42,500 bases of DNA from Tychonema sp. LEGE 07203 (GTDB lineage Bacteria > Cyanobacteriota > Cyanobacteriia > Cyanobacteriales > Microcoleaceae), in assembly GCF_015207285.1 (NCBI RefSeq), contig NZ_JADEXD010000034.1, forward strand, positions 1-42,500. The letters run 5' to 3'. This document shows, one piece after another, positions 13,103 through 21,517 of the stretch; positions within the stretch are counted from its first letter, which is position 1, and the number at the start of each line of letters is the position of its first letter. The notes beneath the pieces were generated by a model. That model did no database searches. It saw only the letters and a program-made list of their open reading frames with translations, and was not told where the DNA came from. The translations under genes and the position numbers were made by a program.

Positions 13103-13972
13103 TTGAAAAATCAAAATTTCCAGAACATATCATCAGCACTCGCTGGAATTATGTTAGTAGTCGCGCTGATCCTCGGCTTCAACTCTTTTGTTGTCATAAA
13201 CCCAGGTGAAGCAGGGGTAGTCAGCATTTTAGGAAAAGCCACCGATGGAGCATTGTTAGAAGGATTTCACATCAGACCCCCGCTGATATCCAAGGTAGAT
13301 GTGTACGATGTAACTGTGCAAAAATTTGAAGTTCCAGCCCAAAGTGCTACTAAAGACCTTCAGGATTTAAATGCTAGTTTTGCTATCAACTTTCGCCTCG
13401 ATCCTGCGAGAGTTGTTGATATCAGAAGGACTCAAGGAACTTTGGATAATATAGTTTCAAAAATCATTGCTCCTCAGACGCAAGAAGCATTTAAAACAGC
13501 AGCAGCACTGAGAACCGCCGAACAATCTATTACTCAAAGAAGTGAACTGAAGCGAGACTTTGATGCTGCGTTGAAGCAAAGGCTATCAAAGTATGATGTA
13601 ATCGTGCTCGATACGAGTGTTGTCAACATTAGATTTTCCACAGATTTTGCCAAAGCTGTCGAGGAAAAACAAGTTGCCGAGCAGCGGGCGCAAAGAGCTG
13701 TTTATATTGCTCAAGAAGCCGAACAACAGGCTCAAGCTGACATTAACCGCGCTCAAGGTAGAGCAGAAGCTCAAAGACTGTTAGCGGAAACTTTGAAAGC
13801 TCAGGGTGGCCAATTAGTGCTGCAAAAAGAGGCGATCGAAGCTTGGAGAAGCGGCGGCGCTCAGATGCCAAAAGTGTTGGTTACGGGCAGCGGTTCGAGT
13901 CGGGTTCCTTTCATTTTTAATATGAACGATATTCCGGAAGAACTCAATCGCCCAACAGTCACCGAAAATTAA
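13103..13972 (+). CDS. SPFH/prohibitin-family membrane protein, 289 aa
   Basis: The start is TTG 13103, chosen because AAAGGAG lies 9 bases upstream. One N-terminal membrane segment (ALAGIMLVVALILGFNSFVVI, about residues 12-32) precedes an SPFH (band 7) domain: NPGEAGVVSILGKATDGALL, GFHIRPPLISKVDVYDV. A long Ala/Glu/Gln-rich coiled coil follows (about 190-245, EKQVAEQRAQRAVYIAQEA). This is the architecture of prohibitin/HflC-like scaffold proteins that form large rings in the membrane and modulate proteases or membrane domains. No protease gene is adjacent. A HIP1-rich AT leader precedes it. Confidence 0.92.
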   Translation: MKNQNFQNISSALAGIMLVVALILGFNSFVVINPGEAGVVSILGKATDGALLEGFHIRPPLISKVDVYDVTVQKFEVPAQSATKDLQDLNASFAINFRLDPARVVDIRRTQGTLDNIVSKIIAPQTQEAFKTAAALRTAEQSITQRSELKRDFDAALKQRLSKYDVIVLDTSVVNIRFSTDFAKAVEEKQVAEQRAQRAVYIAQEAEQQAQADINRAQGRAEAQRLLAETLKAQGGQLVLQKEAIEAWRSGGAQMPKVLVTGSGSSRVPFIFNMNDIPEELNRPTVTEN

Positions 13973-14066
13973 AATATGACTGACAGTAACAAACCGGGTT
14001 TTCTCCAAAAGCGCGCAGCAGTTTTATGAGAGTTGCCCGAGTATGCTACACTTCTGAAGGTCAAAA

Positions 14067-14096
14067 TATAACGACAGGTTGAAACCTGTCGTTATA
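14067..14096. terminator. Perfect 14-bp hairpin between SPFH and cyclophilin genes
   Basis: TATAACGACAGGTT and AACCTGTCGTTATA pair around GA. No T tract follows, so it may be a palindromic repeat rather than a simple intrinsic terminator. Confidence 0.5.
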
Positions 14097-14157
14097 CAAG
14101 CGAAGCCCGCAATTAAAACGCAGGCAACACAATCATTTTAGGAAGCAAGGAGAAATC

Positions 14158-14577
14158 ATGACCCGCGCTATTATGGAAACCGACAAAGGTACAATCAATT
14201 TGGAATTGTTCGATGCGGATGCGCCGAATACAGTGAAAAATTTTGTTGACTTGGCAGAAAAAGGTTTTTACGACGGATTGAACTTTCACCGAGTCATTCC
14301 TAATTTTATGATCCAAGGCGGCTGTCCCAAAGGTACTGGATCGGGCGGCCCAGGCTACAAAATCAAGTGCGAAATCAACTCCAACAAACATTTGGCAGGG
14401 ACTTTATCGATGGCCCACGCAGGCCGCGATACTGGTGGCAGCCAATTCTTTATTTGCCATTCTCCCCAGTCTCATTTAGATGGAGTTCACACAACTTTTG
14501 GCAAAACAGAGGATATGTCTGTCGTCAATGCGATCCGCCAAGGTGACAAGATTCTTTCTGTGAAAATTGAGCATTAA
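14158..14577 (+). CDS. Cyclophilin-type peptidyl-prolyl cis-trans isomerase, 139 aa
   Basis: A compact bacterial cyclophilin: [49 protein letters not shown] with the catalytic Arg of [23 protein letters not shown] with the conserved Gln-Phe-Phe, and [11 protein letters not shown]. No signal peptide, so it is cytosolic, accelerating proline isomerisation during folding. A strong AAGGAG site precedes the ATG. It is slightly shorter than many (about 145-170 aa) but complete through the last strand. It stands alone, facing the restriction gene tail to tail. Confidence 0.95.
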   Translation: MTRAIMETDKGTINLELFDADAPNTVKNFVDLAEKGFYDGLNFHRVIPNFMIQGGCPKGTGSGGPGYKIKCEINSNKHLAGTLSMAHAGRDTGGSQFFICHSPQSHLDGVHTTFGKTEDMSVVNAIRQGDKILSVKIEH

Positions 14578-14603
14578 TTTTCAGTAATGAGTCGGGTTTG
14601 TAG

Positions 14604-14621
14604 TAAGGACTTTAGTCCTTA
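14604..14621. terminator. Short hairpin between convergent genes
   Basis: TAAGGACT and AGTCCTTA pair around TT, between the ends of the cyclophilin gene (+) and restriction gene (-). Possibly a bidirectional terminator. Confidence 0.4.
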
Positions 14622-14648
14622 TTGCAAACAATATCAGTTACCAATAAA

Positions 14649-15794
14649 TCATTCATCTTCAAAGGAAGTCTCTAACAGTTCAACTGCCAAATTTTCTTCC
14701 TCATCCTCATAATTAAATTCCAATCTGCTCTGCTTAATAATTTCGTTTAATATGTTGCTTAAATACCCTTTCGCAACAGCTTCTTCAAATCTTTCTATAA
14801 GAATAGCAACATTGATTATTTCTTCTATACATTCCATGTAACGCGACACTATAGCATTTATTGAATACTGTTTTCGAGCTTGCGCTTCTATTTTACATTT
14901 AATTTCAATATCGGAATCTGAAGATTTAACTACAAACGTTATCGGATACTTTTCAATTTTATCAATGTCTAGAAAATATTTATTCATATCTACAGTTTCT
15001 GTTACCTGAAAAAACCGTCCCAGAGGCTTCATCACAAAATCAATTCCGCCATCATTTGCATTTGTCCTGCCTGTTTTAAACAGCTTTAAATTTTCTTGCT
15101 GGAGCCGATCGACCTCATAGCCCCAATAGATCGATCGGTCACTATAGTAGTATTTTAATATACTGTAGCTGACTATCTCGAATATTCTAGCATCTACAGT
15201 TGGCGCGACTATTTGTTTGATAAATTCTCTGACTTGCTCTTCTGTCAATCTTTGGGCATCTTTACAAAGTTGAAGAAACTTTTCAAAGCTATCTCTCTTA
15301 GCTTCAATGTAAGCATCAATGATTTGAATTACTGTTTCTGATATATTATGTACATTTTCCTGGATTTTAACTTTTAATAAATTTTCGTTAAACCAATACC
15401 TGCTAGTTTTCGGATTTCTCAGAACCGGGATGAAGTCACAAGTAGGGAAATACCTTTTAAATTCTTCATTAAGTCTGTGGTTAAAAGCATGGTTCTGAAG
15501 CTTTTGTCCAAACGGTAATTCGCGCTGTCTGTTAAAAATATGTGTATAAACTGCACCTTCATAATCTGAATACATCTCGCTTTGATGAAAATTTTTCAAA
15601 AAATAGTCTTCAACTAAAACATATATAGCGTATAAATTGGCAAAACTACCTCTTGATTTTGAGCCTTTATTTGCAGATTTAGTTTTAATATTCAAATATA
15701 AAATTAGCGGGCTTTCAGTAAATATTTGCTCGCTAACGTCGCCAAACTTATTCTCTATAATTGTCTTAATTGTTTTTGTAAATTCGTGTTCCAT
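14649..15794 (-). CDS. Type II restriction endonuclease partner of the YhdJ-like methyltransferase, 381 aa
   Basis: It lies 4 bases downstream of the methyltransferase stop on the same strand, the usual layout of a restriction-modification pair. A PD-(D/E)XK-like core is visible around residues 245-275: GRTNANDGGIDFVMKPLGRF then FQVTET, where GGIDF supplies the Asp; the expected E/Q-x-K is less clear (QVTE). The N-terminal half is basic and helical, fitting DNA binding. Base composition is more AT-rich than the flanking genes, suggesting acquisition. I infer it cuts the sequence its partner protects, probably ATGCAT. I do not recognise a closer family name. Confidence 0.75.
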   Translation of the reverse strand: MEHEFTKTIKTIIENKFGDVSEQIFTESPLILYLNIKTKSANKGSKSRGSFANLYAIYVLVEDYFLKNFHQSEMYSDYEGAVYTHIFNRQRELPFGQKLQNHAFNHRLNEEFKRYFPTCDFIPVLRNPKTSRYWFNENLLKVKIQENVHNISETVIQIIDAYIEAKRDSFEKFLQLCKDAQRLTEEQVREFIKQIVAPTVDARIFEIVSYSILKYYYSDRSIYWGYEVDRLQQENLKLFKTGRTNANDGGIDFVMKPLGRFFQVTETVDMNKYFLDIDKIEKYPITFVVKSSDSDIEIKCKIEAQARKQYSINAIVSRYMECIEEIINVAILIERFEEAVAKGYLSNILNEIIKQSRLEFNYEDEEENLAVELLETSFEDE

Positions 15795-15798
15795 TTTA

Positions 15799-16650
15799 TC
15801 AAAATTGTAAGTTTAGTGTTAGCTGCTGTGGCGAAAATTCACCGGAGTTAACTTCAGACATTACCTTCTCTTTACTATCATCCGGGGTAATTTGCAACCT
15901 CCGCCATCCTATTTCTAGGTACTTTTCTTGCAATTCTATGCCAATTGACTTTCTTTTAAGCTGCTTGGCAACAAATGATGTGGTAAAAGTTCCAGAAAAT
16001 ACATCTAATACGATGTCTCCCTCATTACTGCTTGCTTTGATAATTCTTTCTAACAGCGATACAGGTTTTTGGGTAGGATGATCCTCATACTCAGGCATAC
16101 GATATCTGACTCTCGGAAACTCCCATACATTACCTGGAACTTTTTGAGAATTATATACTGATGGTGTAGACTTGCGATAGTCAATTAGTTTTCTGACAGA
16201 GCCAGTTTTTGCCTCTACAAGAATATCTGAGGAATTAAATGTATAATTTCGTTTGTCTTTGACACCATATAAAATTGGTTCGTACAGAGAACCGTAATAT
16301 TTTTTTGCTTGTACGCCAGAACTGTCATAATACCACACTATTCGAGAAAGAATTGTTAAGCGATCGCGCAAATACAAATCGAAGTAGGGCATACTTTGAG
16401 TTGAGGCCATCAGATACAAGCTGCCGTTGTGTTTGAGCTTGTTAATACATAAGTTCAACCAACTATAACTCCATTCTAAATAATCGCTTTCGCAGTTCCA
16501 CTTGTCTTTAAAACCATTAAAGTCTTTGCCGATATTATAGGGAGGATCGGCAAAAATTAAATCGACTGAATTATCTTTTATTTCACTTGAAAGAACTTCT
16601 AATACATCTCCCAATATGAGCTTGTGTCCGTCAAATTTAAAAATTTTCAT
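15799..16650 (-). CDS. YhdJ-like DNA adenine-N6 methyltransferase, 283 aa
   Basis: Type beta methyltransferase: motif IV DPPYNIGKDFNGFKDKW near residue 36 comes before the AdoMet motif I VLDVFSGTFTTSFVAKQL near 215. Between them, IVWYYDSSGVQAKKYYGSLY and KVPGNVWEFPRVRYR with HPTQKP match E. coli YhdJ strikingly well. YhdJ methylates adenine in ATGCAT, as do the NsiI/AvaIII-type systems, so that is the inferred target here. It is followed by the restriction gene after 4 bases. AT-rich relative to neighbours. Confidence 0.92.
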   Translation of the reverse strand: MKIFKFDGHKLILGDVLEVLSSEIKDNSVDLIFADPPYNIGKDFNGFKDKWNCESDYLEWSYSWLNLCINKLKHNGSLYLMASTQSMPYFDLYLRDRLTILSRIVWYYDSSGVQAKKYYGSLYEPILYGVKDKRNYTFNSSDILVEAKTGSVRKLIDYRKSTPSVYNSQKVPGNVWEFPRVRYRMPEYEDHPTQKPVSLLERIIKASSNEGDIVLDVFSGTFTTSFVAKQLKRKSIGIELQEKYLEIGWRRLQITPDDSKEKVMSEVNSGEFSPQQLTLNLQF

Positions 16651-16716
16651 TTAGCCTAACTTTTTTCAATCAATACGTCATCTTGTCAGCTAGAGTTGAA
16701 GATTTAGTGGAGATAC

Positions 16717-17841
16717 TCAATACAATTCGTATTTGAGCAAAGTACAAGGAATCGACCCATTGTAAACCGGAATTCGCTTTGATGTTCTCAGTCCTACTTG
16801 TTTCCCCAACTCCTTATTTCCTGTCAAAATAAAGGCATTCCAACCTTTAAAACGCTGCTTGAAAATATCGCCCAACATTTTATAAAGTTCTCCCAATTCC
16901 CTAGCATCTCCCAGCCTTTCTCCGTAGGGAGGATTGCAAATCAGAACTCCGCTGTCTGTGGGTGGTTCCAACTCGGATAACTCGGTTTGAGCAAACTGAA
17001 TCTTGCCGGAAAGACCTGCTTGTTGTGCGTTGGTGCGAGCTTGGGTTAACATATCGGAATCGCGATCGCACCCTGCAACTACTTGCTTGAGTTCAGATAA
17101 CTCGCTATTCTCGGCTTCGGCCCACAATTTATCCCACAAAGGCTCGTCAAAATCCCGCCAAGTCATAAATCCAAACTGTTCTCGAAACAATCCCGGTGCA
17201 ATATTCAAAGCCTTTAAACTTGCTTCTAAAGGCAAGGTTCCAGAACCGCACATCGGGTCTAAAAAAGGTATGTCTGCCGTCCATTCTGCCATTTCCAACA
17301 AAGCCGCAGCTAAGGTTTCTTTTAGGGGTGCCATGCCCATTGCGGGGCGGTATCCGCGCCTGTGCAAGCTGCCGCCAGAACTGTCTAAACTTAAGATACC
17401 TCGATCGCGATGAATGTGAATGTTAATTAGCAAATCGGGATTTTCTACATCCACACTGGAACGTTTGTTAAATTGATGGCGCTGTTGGTCGGCGATCGCA
17501 TTTTTGACCTGCAAAGCTGTAAAATGAGTGTGGTTCAATTTGTCGTTGCCACCGGTGCAGTTGACTGCTAAAGTATTGTCGGGGTCTAAGTATTCGTCCC
17601 AAGGGATTTTCTGTACTTCGCGGTAGAGCATATCCGAGTTGTAACACCGGAATTCGGCGATGGGAACGAGGACTCGAAAAATTGTTCTCGACCAAAGATT
17701 GACGCGGTACAATAAAGCGCGATCGCCCGCAAAGTAAACTCCAGTAAAATCAGGCTGGACATCCTGCGCGCCCAAACGTTCTAATTCTTGGGCGGCAATA
17801 GTTTCTAAACCGCGCGCAACTGTAGCAAAATATTGATTCAT
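16717..17841 (-). CDS. THUMP-domain class I RNA methyltransferase (RlmL N-terminal-like), 374 aa
   Basis: An N-terminal ferredoxin-like plus THUMP RNA-binding part (about 1-155) is followed by a Rossmann methyltransferase domain. The AdoMet-binding motif is PFLDPMCGSGTLPLEASL (about 192-210), and the catalytic NPPYGERLG (about 303-311) is of the N-methyl-guanine type. Length and layout match the family of the N-terminal half of E. coli RlmL (m2G2445 of 23S rRNA) and its stand-alone homologues. The likely product modifies 23S rRNA. The ATG is at 17841. It is not clearly part of the restriction-modification unit, although it lies 66 bases upstream of it on the same strand. Confidence 0.9.
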   Translation of the reverse strand: MNQYFATVARGLETIAAQELERLGAQDVQPDFTGVYFAGDRALLYRVNLWSRTIFRVLVPIAEFRCYNSDMLYREVQKIPWDEYLDPDNTLAVNCTGGNDKLNHTHFTALQVKNAIADQQRHQFNKRSSVDVENPDLLINIHIHRDRGILSLDSSGGSLHRRGYRPAMGMAPLKETLAAALLEMAEWTADIPFLDPMCGSGTLPLEASLKALNIAPGLFREQFGFMTWRDFDEPLWDKLWAEAENSELSELKQVVAGCDRDSDMLTQARTNAQQAGLSGKIQFAQTELSELEPPTDSGVLICNPPYGERLGDARELGELYKMLGDIFKQRFKGWNAFILTGNKELGKQVGLRTSKRIPVYNGSIPCTLLKYELY

Positions 17842-17883
17842 TGATAATTGGGAATTGATTTTTCTCGATCGCCCTTAGTTTAG

Positions 17884-17904
17884 ACAATATCTCAGAAACC
17901 GGGT
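17884..17904. repeat. Half copy of the AGAAACCGGGTTT family
   Basis: A single arm CTCAGAAACCGGGTTTCT upstream of the methyltransferase gene, with no opposing arm nearby. Between this and 18226 the intergenic sequence is AT-rich with two HIP1 sites and no gene. Confidence 0.5.
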
Positions 17905-18256
17905 TTCTTCTCCTCCAGCCCCCAATTTTTCTAATCCTAGCTCTTACTAAAACTACTCTACCTTAAGATAGATGCCTAAAAACAAAAAGATTGCTGTCTG
18001 TGGCGATCGAGCTAACCCGCACCCGCTAAACCTCCAGAATCAAGCTATAGAAGGAATTCACCTTAATTTTCAACTGCGATCGCAACTGCTGCCAAGTACG
18101 CTTGCGTCTATAAGTTATTGAAAACTTTTATTAATTATTTGCACAATTTATTGACATCGTGTTAGGCTTTTAGTCAAAGTTGAGAATTCAAACCCTAACG
18201 TCACAGTCAGGGAAAATTTCAGCTAAATGGGTGTAATACAACAATTAGAGGCCATT

Positions 18257-18409
18257 ATGTCAAAGCAAATCAACGGATCGGCTCTCAAACTGTCCCGCGC
18301 TAGCAAAATTCAAGTAGAAGTCAAGGAAATTGCCAAGCACGCCACAACCAAAAACATCTCTTCGGCGCTCAACGTAGATGCCGATGGCAGCGATGTTACC
18401 AACGAGTAA
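18257..18409 (+). CDS. 50-aa peptide, possible precursor of a modified peptide
   Basis: ATG 18257 has AGAGG 5-6 bases upstream, so it is preferred over the longer frame at 18227. The peptide has a basic, helical N-terminal two thirds (MSKQINGSALKLSRASK, QVEVKEIAKHATTK) and an acidic, polar tail NVDADGSDVTNE. No Cys and no membrane segment. It lies 160 bases before a JmjC/cupin oxygenase gene on the same strand. The leader-plus-acidic-tail shape suits a ribosomal peptide substrate, but I do not recognise the family. Confidence 0.55.
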   Translation: MSKQINGSALKLSRASKIQVEVKEIAKHATTKNISSALNVDADGSDVTNE

Positions 18410-18568
18410 TTGTAGGTTTTTCCGTTAGACTTCGCATCCCCAAGCAAGAAGTAATAGATTTTACTTTTGTTTGTAGGCAAGTGTGGAGTAATTGAGGATA
18501 AGGCTTTGCGCCTGTCCTCAATTATTCAATTGTTTAAAATTTATTGCAATTATTTATCAATAAACTAT

Positions 18569-19717
18569 ATGCGATCGCTCGCCAATCTCCTCAAACCATA
18601 CAATCTCGAAGATTTTCTCAATAACAACTGGACAAACAAAGCAGTTGCGATTAAAAGCGAAGGAAAAAAAGACTTTTCCCACCTATTTTCCTGGGAAAAA
18701 CTCAACCACCTTCTCAACTTTCACGAATTAAAATACCCCGACATTCGCTTAGCAGTAGAAGGAAAAGTTCTCGACGAAAGCGAAAACGCCAATCTCAGCA
18801 AATTGTGCCAATCGGGAGCAACTTTAATCATCAATCAAGTCCACAAACTAATACCAGAAATAGCTGAATTTGCGGCAGAATTAAAAGCAGAATTAGGTTA
18901 TCCAAATCAAGTAAACGCCTATTGTTCCTGGCCGGAGAAACAGGGATTTTCTTCTCATTACGACACCCACGAAGTTTTTATATTGCAAACAGACGGAATC
19001 AAACAGTGGTACATCTTTGCCGACACAATTAAATACCCGCTGACAGACCAAAAATCCTCGACTTTTTCGCCGCCAGAAACCCCACCCTATTTAACCTGCA
19101 CCTTGCACCCCGGCGACGTGCTTTACATACCGCGCGGACATTGGCATTATGCAGTTGCTTCCGACGAACCGTCGCTGCATTTAACACTAGGCATTCACTG
19201 CAAAACCGGAATTGACTTGTTAGAATGGTTGGTGGGCGAATTGCGACAACAATCAGAGTGGCGGCAAAGTTTACCGCTGCGAACAAATCAAGATTCAATC
19301 GATGCCAGTGTAAATAATTTAATTGCCCAATTGCAGGGCTACGCAAACAGTAAAAATCTGGGAGAAGAGTACAGCAGCTACCTAGATAGTTTAGCAAAAC
19401 CTGTAGCGAAATACTCTCTCCCTTCTCAAGCAGGGTTCAATATTTTTCCCTGCGGCATTCAAACTAAATATAGAATTCCCAAATTTCAGCGGCTGAGAAT
19501 TTACGAATTGCCTGATGGGGACGGATACAAAATCGTTGTGGGAGGCAAAGAAGTCTCTCTGAGAGGAGTCACAGCTAAATTTACGGACACTTTATTTAGT
19601 ACAGAATTTTTTACAGGAGAAGATGTGATGGATTGGTTGCCGGATTGTGATTGGGAAATAGATGTAATGCCGCTGTTGTCGAGGCTGGTAGTTGAAGGAA
19701 TTATTTTTGTTAGTTAA
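18569..19717 (+). CDS. JmjC/cupin-4 (ROXA-like) Fe(II)/2-oxoglutarate oxygenase, 382 aa
   Basis: The internal ATG at 18569 (MRSLANLLKPYNLEDFL) matches the family start; the upstream extension to 18467 is unlike a coding sequence. The jelly-roll core has HYDTHEVFILQTDGIKQWYI, giving the HxD metal pair at about residue 133. Further on are GDVLYIPRGHWHYA and LHLTLGIH for the distal histidine. The C-terminal part (about 215-382) is the winged-helix extension typical of YcfD/ROXA/NO66 oxygenases. Known bacterial members hydroxylate an arginine of ribosomal protein uL16; others act on different protein or peptide targets. Placement after a 50-aa peptide gene makes that peptide a candidate substrate. 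Confidence 0.88.
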   Translation: MRSLANLLKPYNLEDFLNNNWTNKAVAIKSEGKKDFSHLFSWEKLNHLLNFHELKYPDIRLAVEGKVLDESENANLSKLCQSGATLIINQVHKLIPEIAEFAAELKAELGYPNQVNAYCSWPEKQGFSSHYDTHEVFILQTDGIKQWYIFADTIKYPLTDQKSSTFSPPETPPYLTCTLHPGDVLYIPRGHWHYAVASDEPSLHLTLGIHCKTGIDLLEWLVGELRQQSEWRQSLPLRTNQDSIDASVNNLIAQLQGYANSKNLGEEYSSYLDSLAKPVAKYSLPSQAGFNIFPCGIQTKYRIPKFQRLRIYELPDGDGYKIVVGGKEVSLRGVTAKFTDTLFSTEFFTGEDVMDWLPDCDWEIDVMPLLSRLVVEGIIFVS

Positions 19718-19862
19718 AACTACAGAATAGCCTTTCTGTGCTCTCATCTGAGGTACTATTCGGCATAGGGCATAGGGCTATCCTCACCACGCTTGAGAAC
19801 CGCTATAACTGCGATAATTTTGTTGTTAAAATAGTAATTCATGACACACAATGAGGGATAAT

Positions 19863-20870
19863 ATGACAAATAGTTTTTTTTGCGCCGCTGCTTCTAAATG
19901 CGTTGAAGAGGATATTATTGGTAGCGGTACTAATTACCAAACCTATGTATTAATTGAATGCTGTTTGCCTTGGGAATCAGAAGCGTTTAATTCTAAACAA
20001 ATTCCGCAGAGTCTCAAGGATTTGGTAGAGGAAGTAGGACGTTCCAAACAGAAAATTCGCTTTTTGTTGATAAATAACGATCGAACTAAATGTGCGATTC
20101 AGCGCAAAGTTTTGATTTACGATAATAAAAATAAAGATGTTTTTGGCGGTTACGAAAAACACGAATTTAATGTTAATAACATTGAAGAAGTGGCGGGAAC
20201 AGTCAAAAGCTATTTAGCTGGAGAAGTCCCGGATTGCGAAGTTGAAAATAACCCAAGTAGAGATATTTTGGTTTGCACTCACGGGAGTCACGATAGATGT
20301 TGCGCCAGATACGGCAATCCGTTTTATGCCCGAGCAAAAGCTGTGGTTTCCGAGTTAGAATTGAGTGATGTTCGTGTTTGGAAATCCAGCCACTTTGGCG
20401 GACACCGCATGGCACCGACTGCGATTGATTTGCCTGATGGTAGATATTACGGAAATCTCGATCGCACTTCGTTCAAATCTATTCTAACGCGCACTGGCGA
20501 TATTGAATGTTTGAATAAGGTTTATCGGGGTTCGGGAGTTTTGCCGAACGAAATTCAGGTTTTGGAACGAGAGTTAATCATCCGCTACGGTTGGGATTGG
20601 TTCAACTACAAAGTTGCGGGCCGCATTGTTGAGAAATATCCAGAAAATGATGGTTTCTTGGCTGAAATTACCTTTGAGAAAGCGGAAGGTAGTTATAGTT
20701 ATCGTGCTGATTTGGTGAAAGATGAAACTAAAACTGTTCGACTCAAAGGTTCTTGTGGTGCTCAAAAAGAGTCGGAATTTGTCAAGTATTCTGTAGAAAA
20801 TCTCCATTTTTACTCGAAGAAGGAGGAGTTAATATTTGTAGGCTACCATCTTTATAATTCGGCGATTTAA
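19863..20870 (+). CDS. Sucrase/ferredoxin-like protein (thioredoxin-fold, Cys-rich), 335 aa
   Basis: The second ATG (19863) is chosen because GAGGG lies 6 bases before it. The diagnostic block is DILVCTHGSHDRCCARYGN (about residues 133-152), with clustered Cys and His as in thioredoxin-like [2Fe-2S] proteins. It is followed by WKSSHFGGHRMAPTAIDLPD and RYYGNLDR, the core of the Suc_Fer-like family. Family members are predicted iron-sulfur or redox proteins; the name does not imply sucrase activity. It follows the JmjC gene by 145 bases on the same strand, so a shared role (for example electron or iron supply) is possible but unproven. Confidence 0.88.
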   Translation: MTNSFFCAAASKCVEEDIIGSGTNYQTYVLIECCLPWESEAFNSKQIPQSLKDLVEEVGRSKQKIRFLLINNDRTKCAIQRKVLIYDNKNKDVFGGYEKHEFNVNNIEEVAGTVKSYLAGEVPDCEVENNPSRDILVCTHGSHDRCCARYGNPFYARAKAVVSELELSDVRVWKSSHFGGHRMAPTAIDLPDGRYYGNLDRTSFKSILTRTGDIECLNKVYRGSGVLPNEIQVLERELIIRYGWDWFNYKVAGRIVEKYPENDGFLAEITFEKAEGSYSYRADLVKDETKTVRLKGSCGAQKESEFVKYSVENLHFYSKKEELIFVGYHLYNSAI

Positions 20871-20935
20871 ATCGCTTCTTGTCAAACTTTCGTCCCAGCA
20901 GAGGGGACTGAAGAATGAAAAATTAGGGTGTGCGA

Positions 20936-21370
20936 TTAGATTTCTAGCTGCATGAATACGTGCGGAATCCCCAGGAAATCAGAGGGATTGCCTTCTTCGG
21001 TAAATCCGATTCTTTGATAGAATTTAATGGCGTTAATTCGAGATTTAAGTCTTAAAGTTTTGAGATTTTTTGCTTGAGCTTTGACGATTAAGTTTTCAAT
21101 TAATTTAGTGCCGATTCCCTGATTTTGAAATTCAGGAAGTACCGCAACGTAGCTGATGTTTCCTAGTCCTGGGGATGATTCGCGCAGTCTGGCTGAAGCA
21201 ATGATTTGGCGATCGCACATTCCAATTAAATGCACAGCGCCATCTTCGCGATCGTCCCTTTCGCTGCCCTTTTCCATCCCTAGGGGCGATCGCAAAACCA
21301 ACCACCGCTGGTAAAACATCTCTTCTAATTCTTGTGCGTTTTGAACTTCGCGGATGTCTATTTGAGGCAT
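20936..21370 (-). CDS. GNAT N-acetyltransferase, 144 aa
   Basis: A single GNAT domain: IGMCDRQIIASARLRE, YVAVLPEFQNQGIGTKLIENL with the acetyl-CoA loop Q-x-x-G-I-G, and INAIKFYQRIGF near the C-terminus. It begins MPQIDIREVQNAQELEEMFYQRWLVLR, the ElaA/YitI-like opening. Soluble; substrate unknown. It stands convergent to the preceding gene, and its upstream region is AT-rich. Confidence 0.9.
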   Translation of the reverse strand: MPQIDIREVQNAQELEEMFYQRWLVLRSPLGMEKGSERDDREDGAVHLIGMCDRQIIASARLRESSPGLGNISYVAVLPEFQNQGIGTKLIENLIVKAQAKNLKTLRLKSRINAIKFYQRIGFTEEGNPSDFLGIPHVFMQLEI

Positions 21371-21517
21371 TTTTTGATTAAATTAAATTTATAAAAATAC
21401 TATAGCTGTCCTTGCAGGGGTCATATTTTTTTTTACCCCACCCCAACCCTCCCCTTAACAAGGGGAGGGAGTAAGAAATTCACAAATGATTTAGGATTGC
21501 AATATATATTGCGCGAG

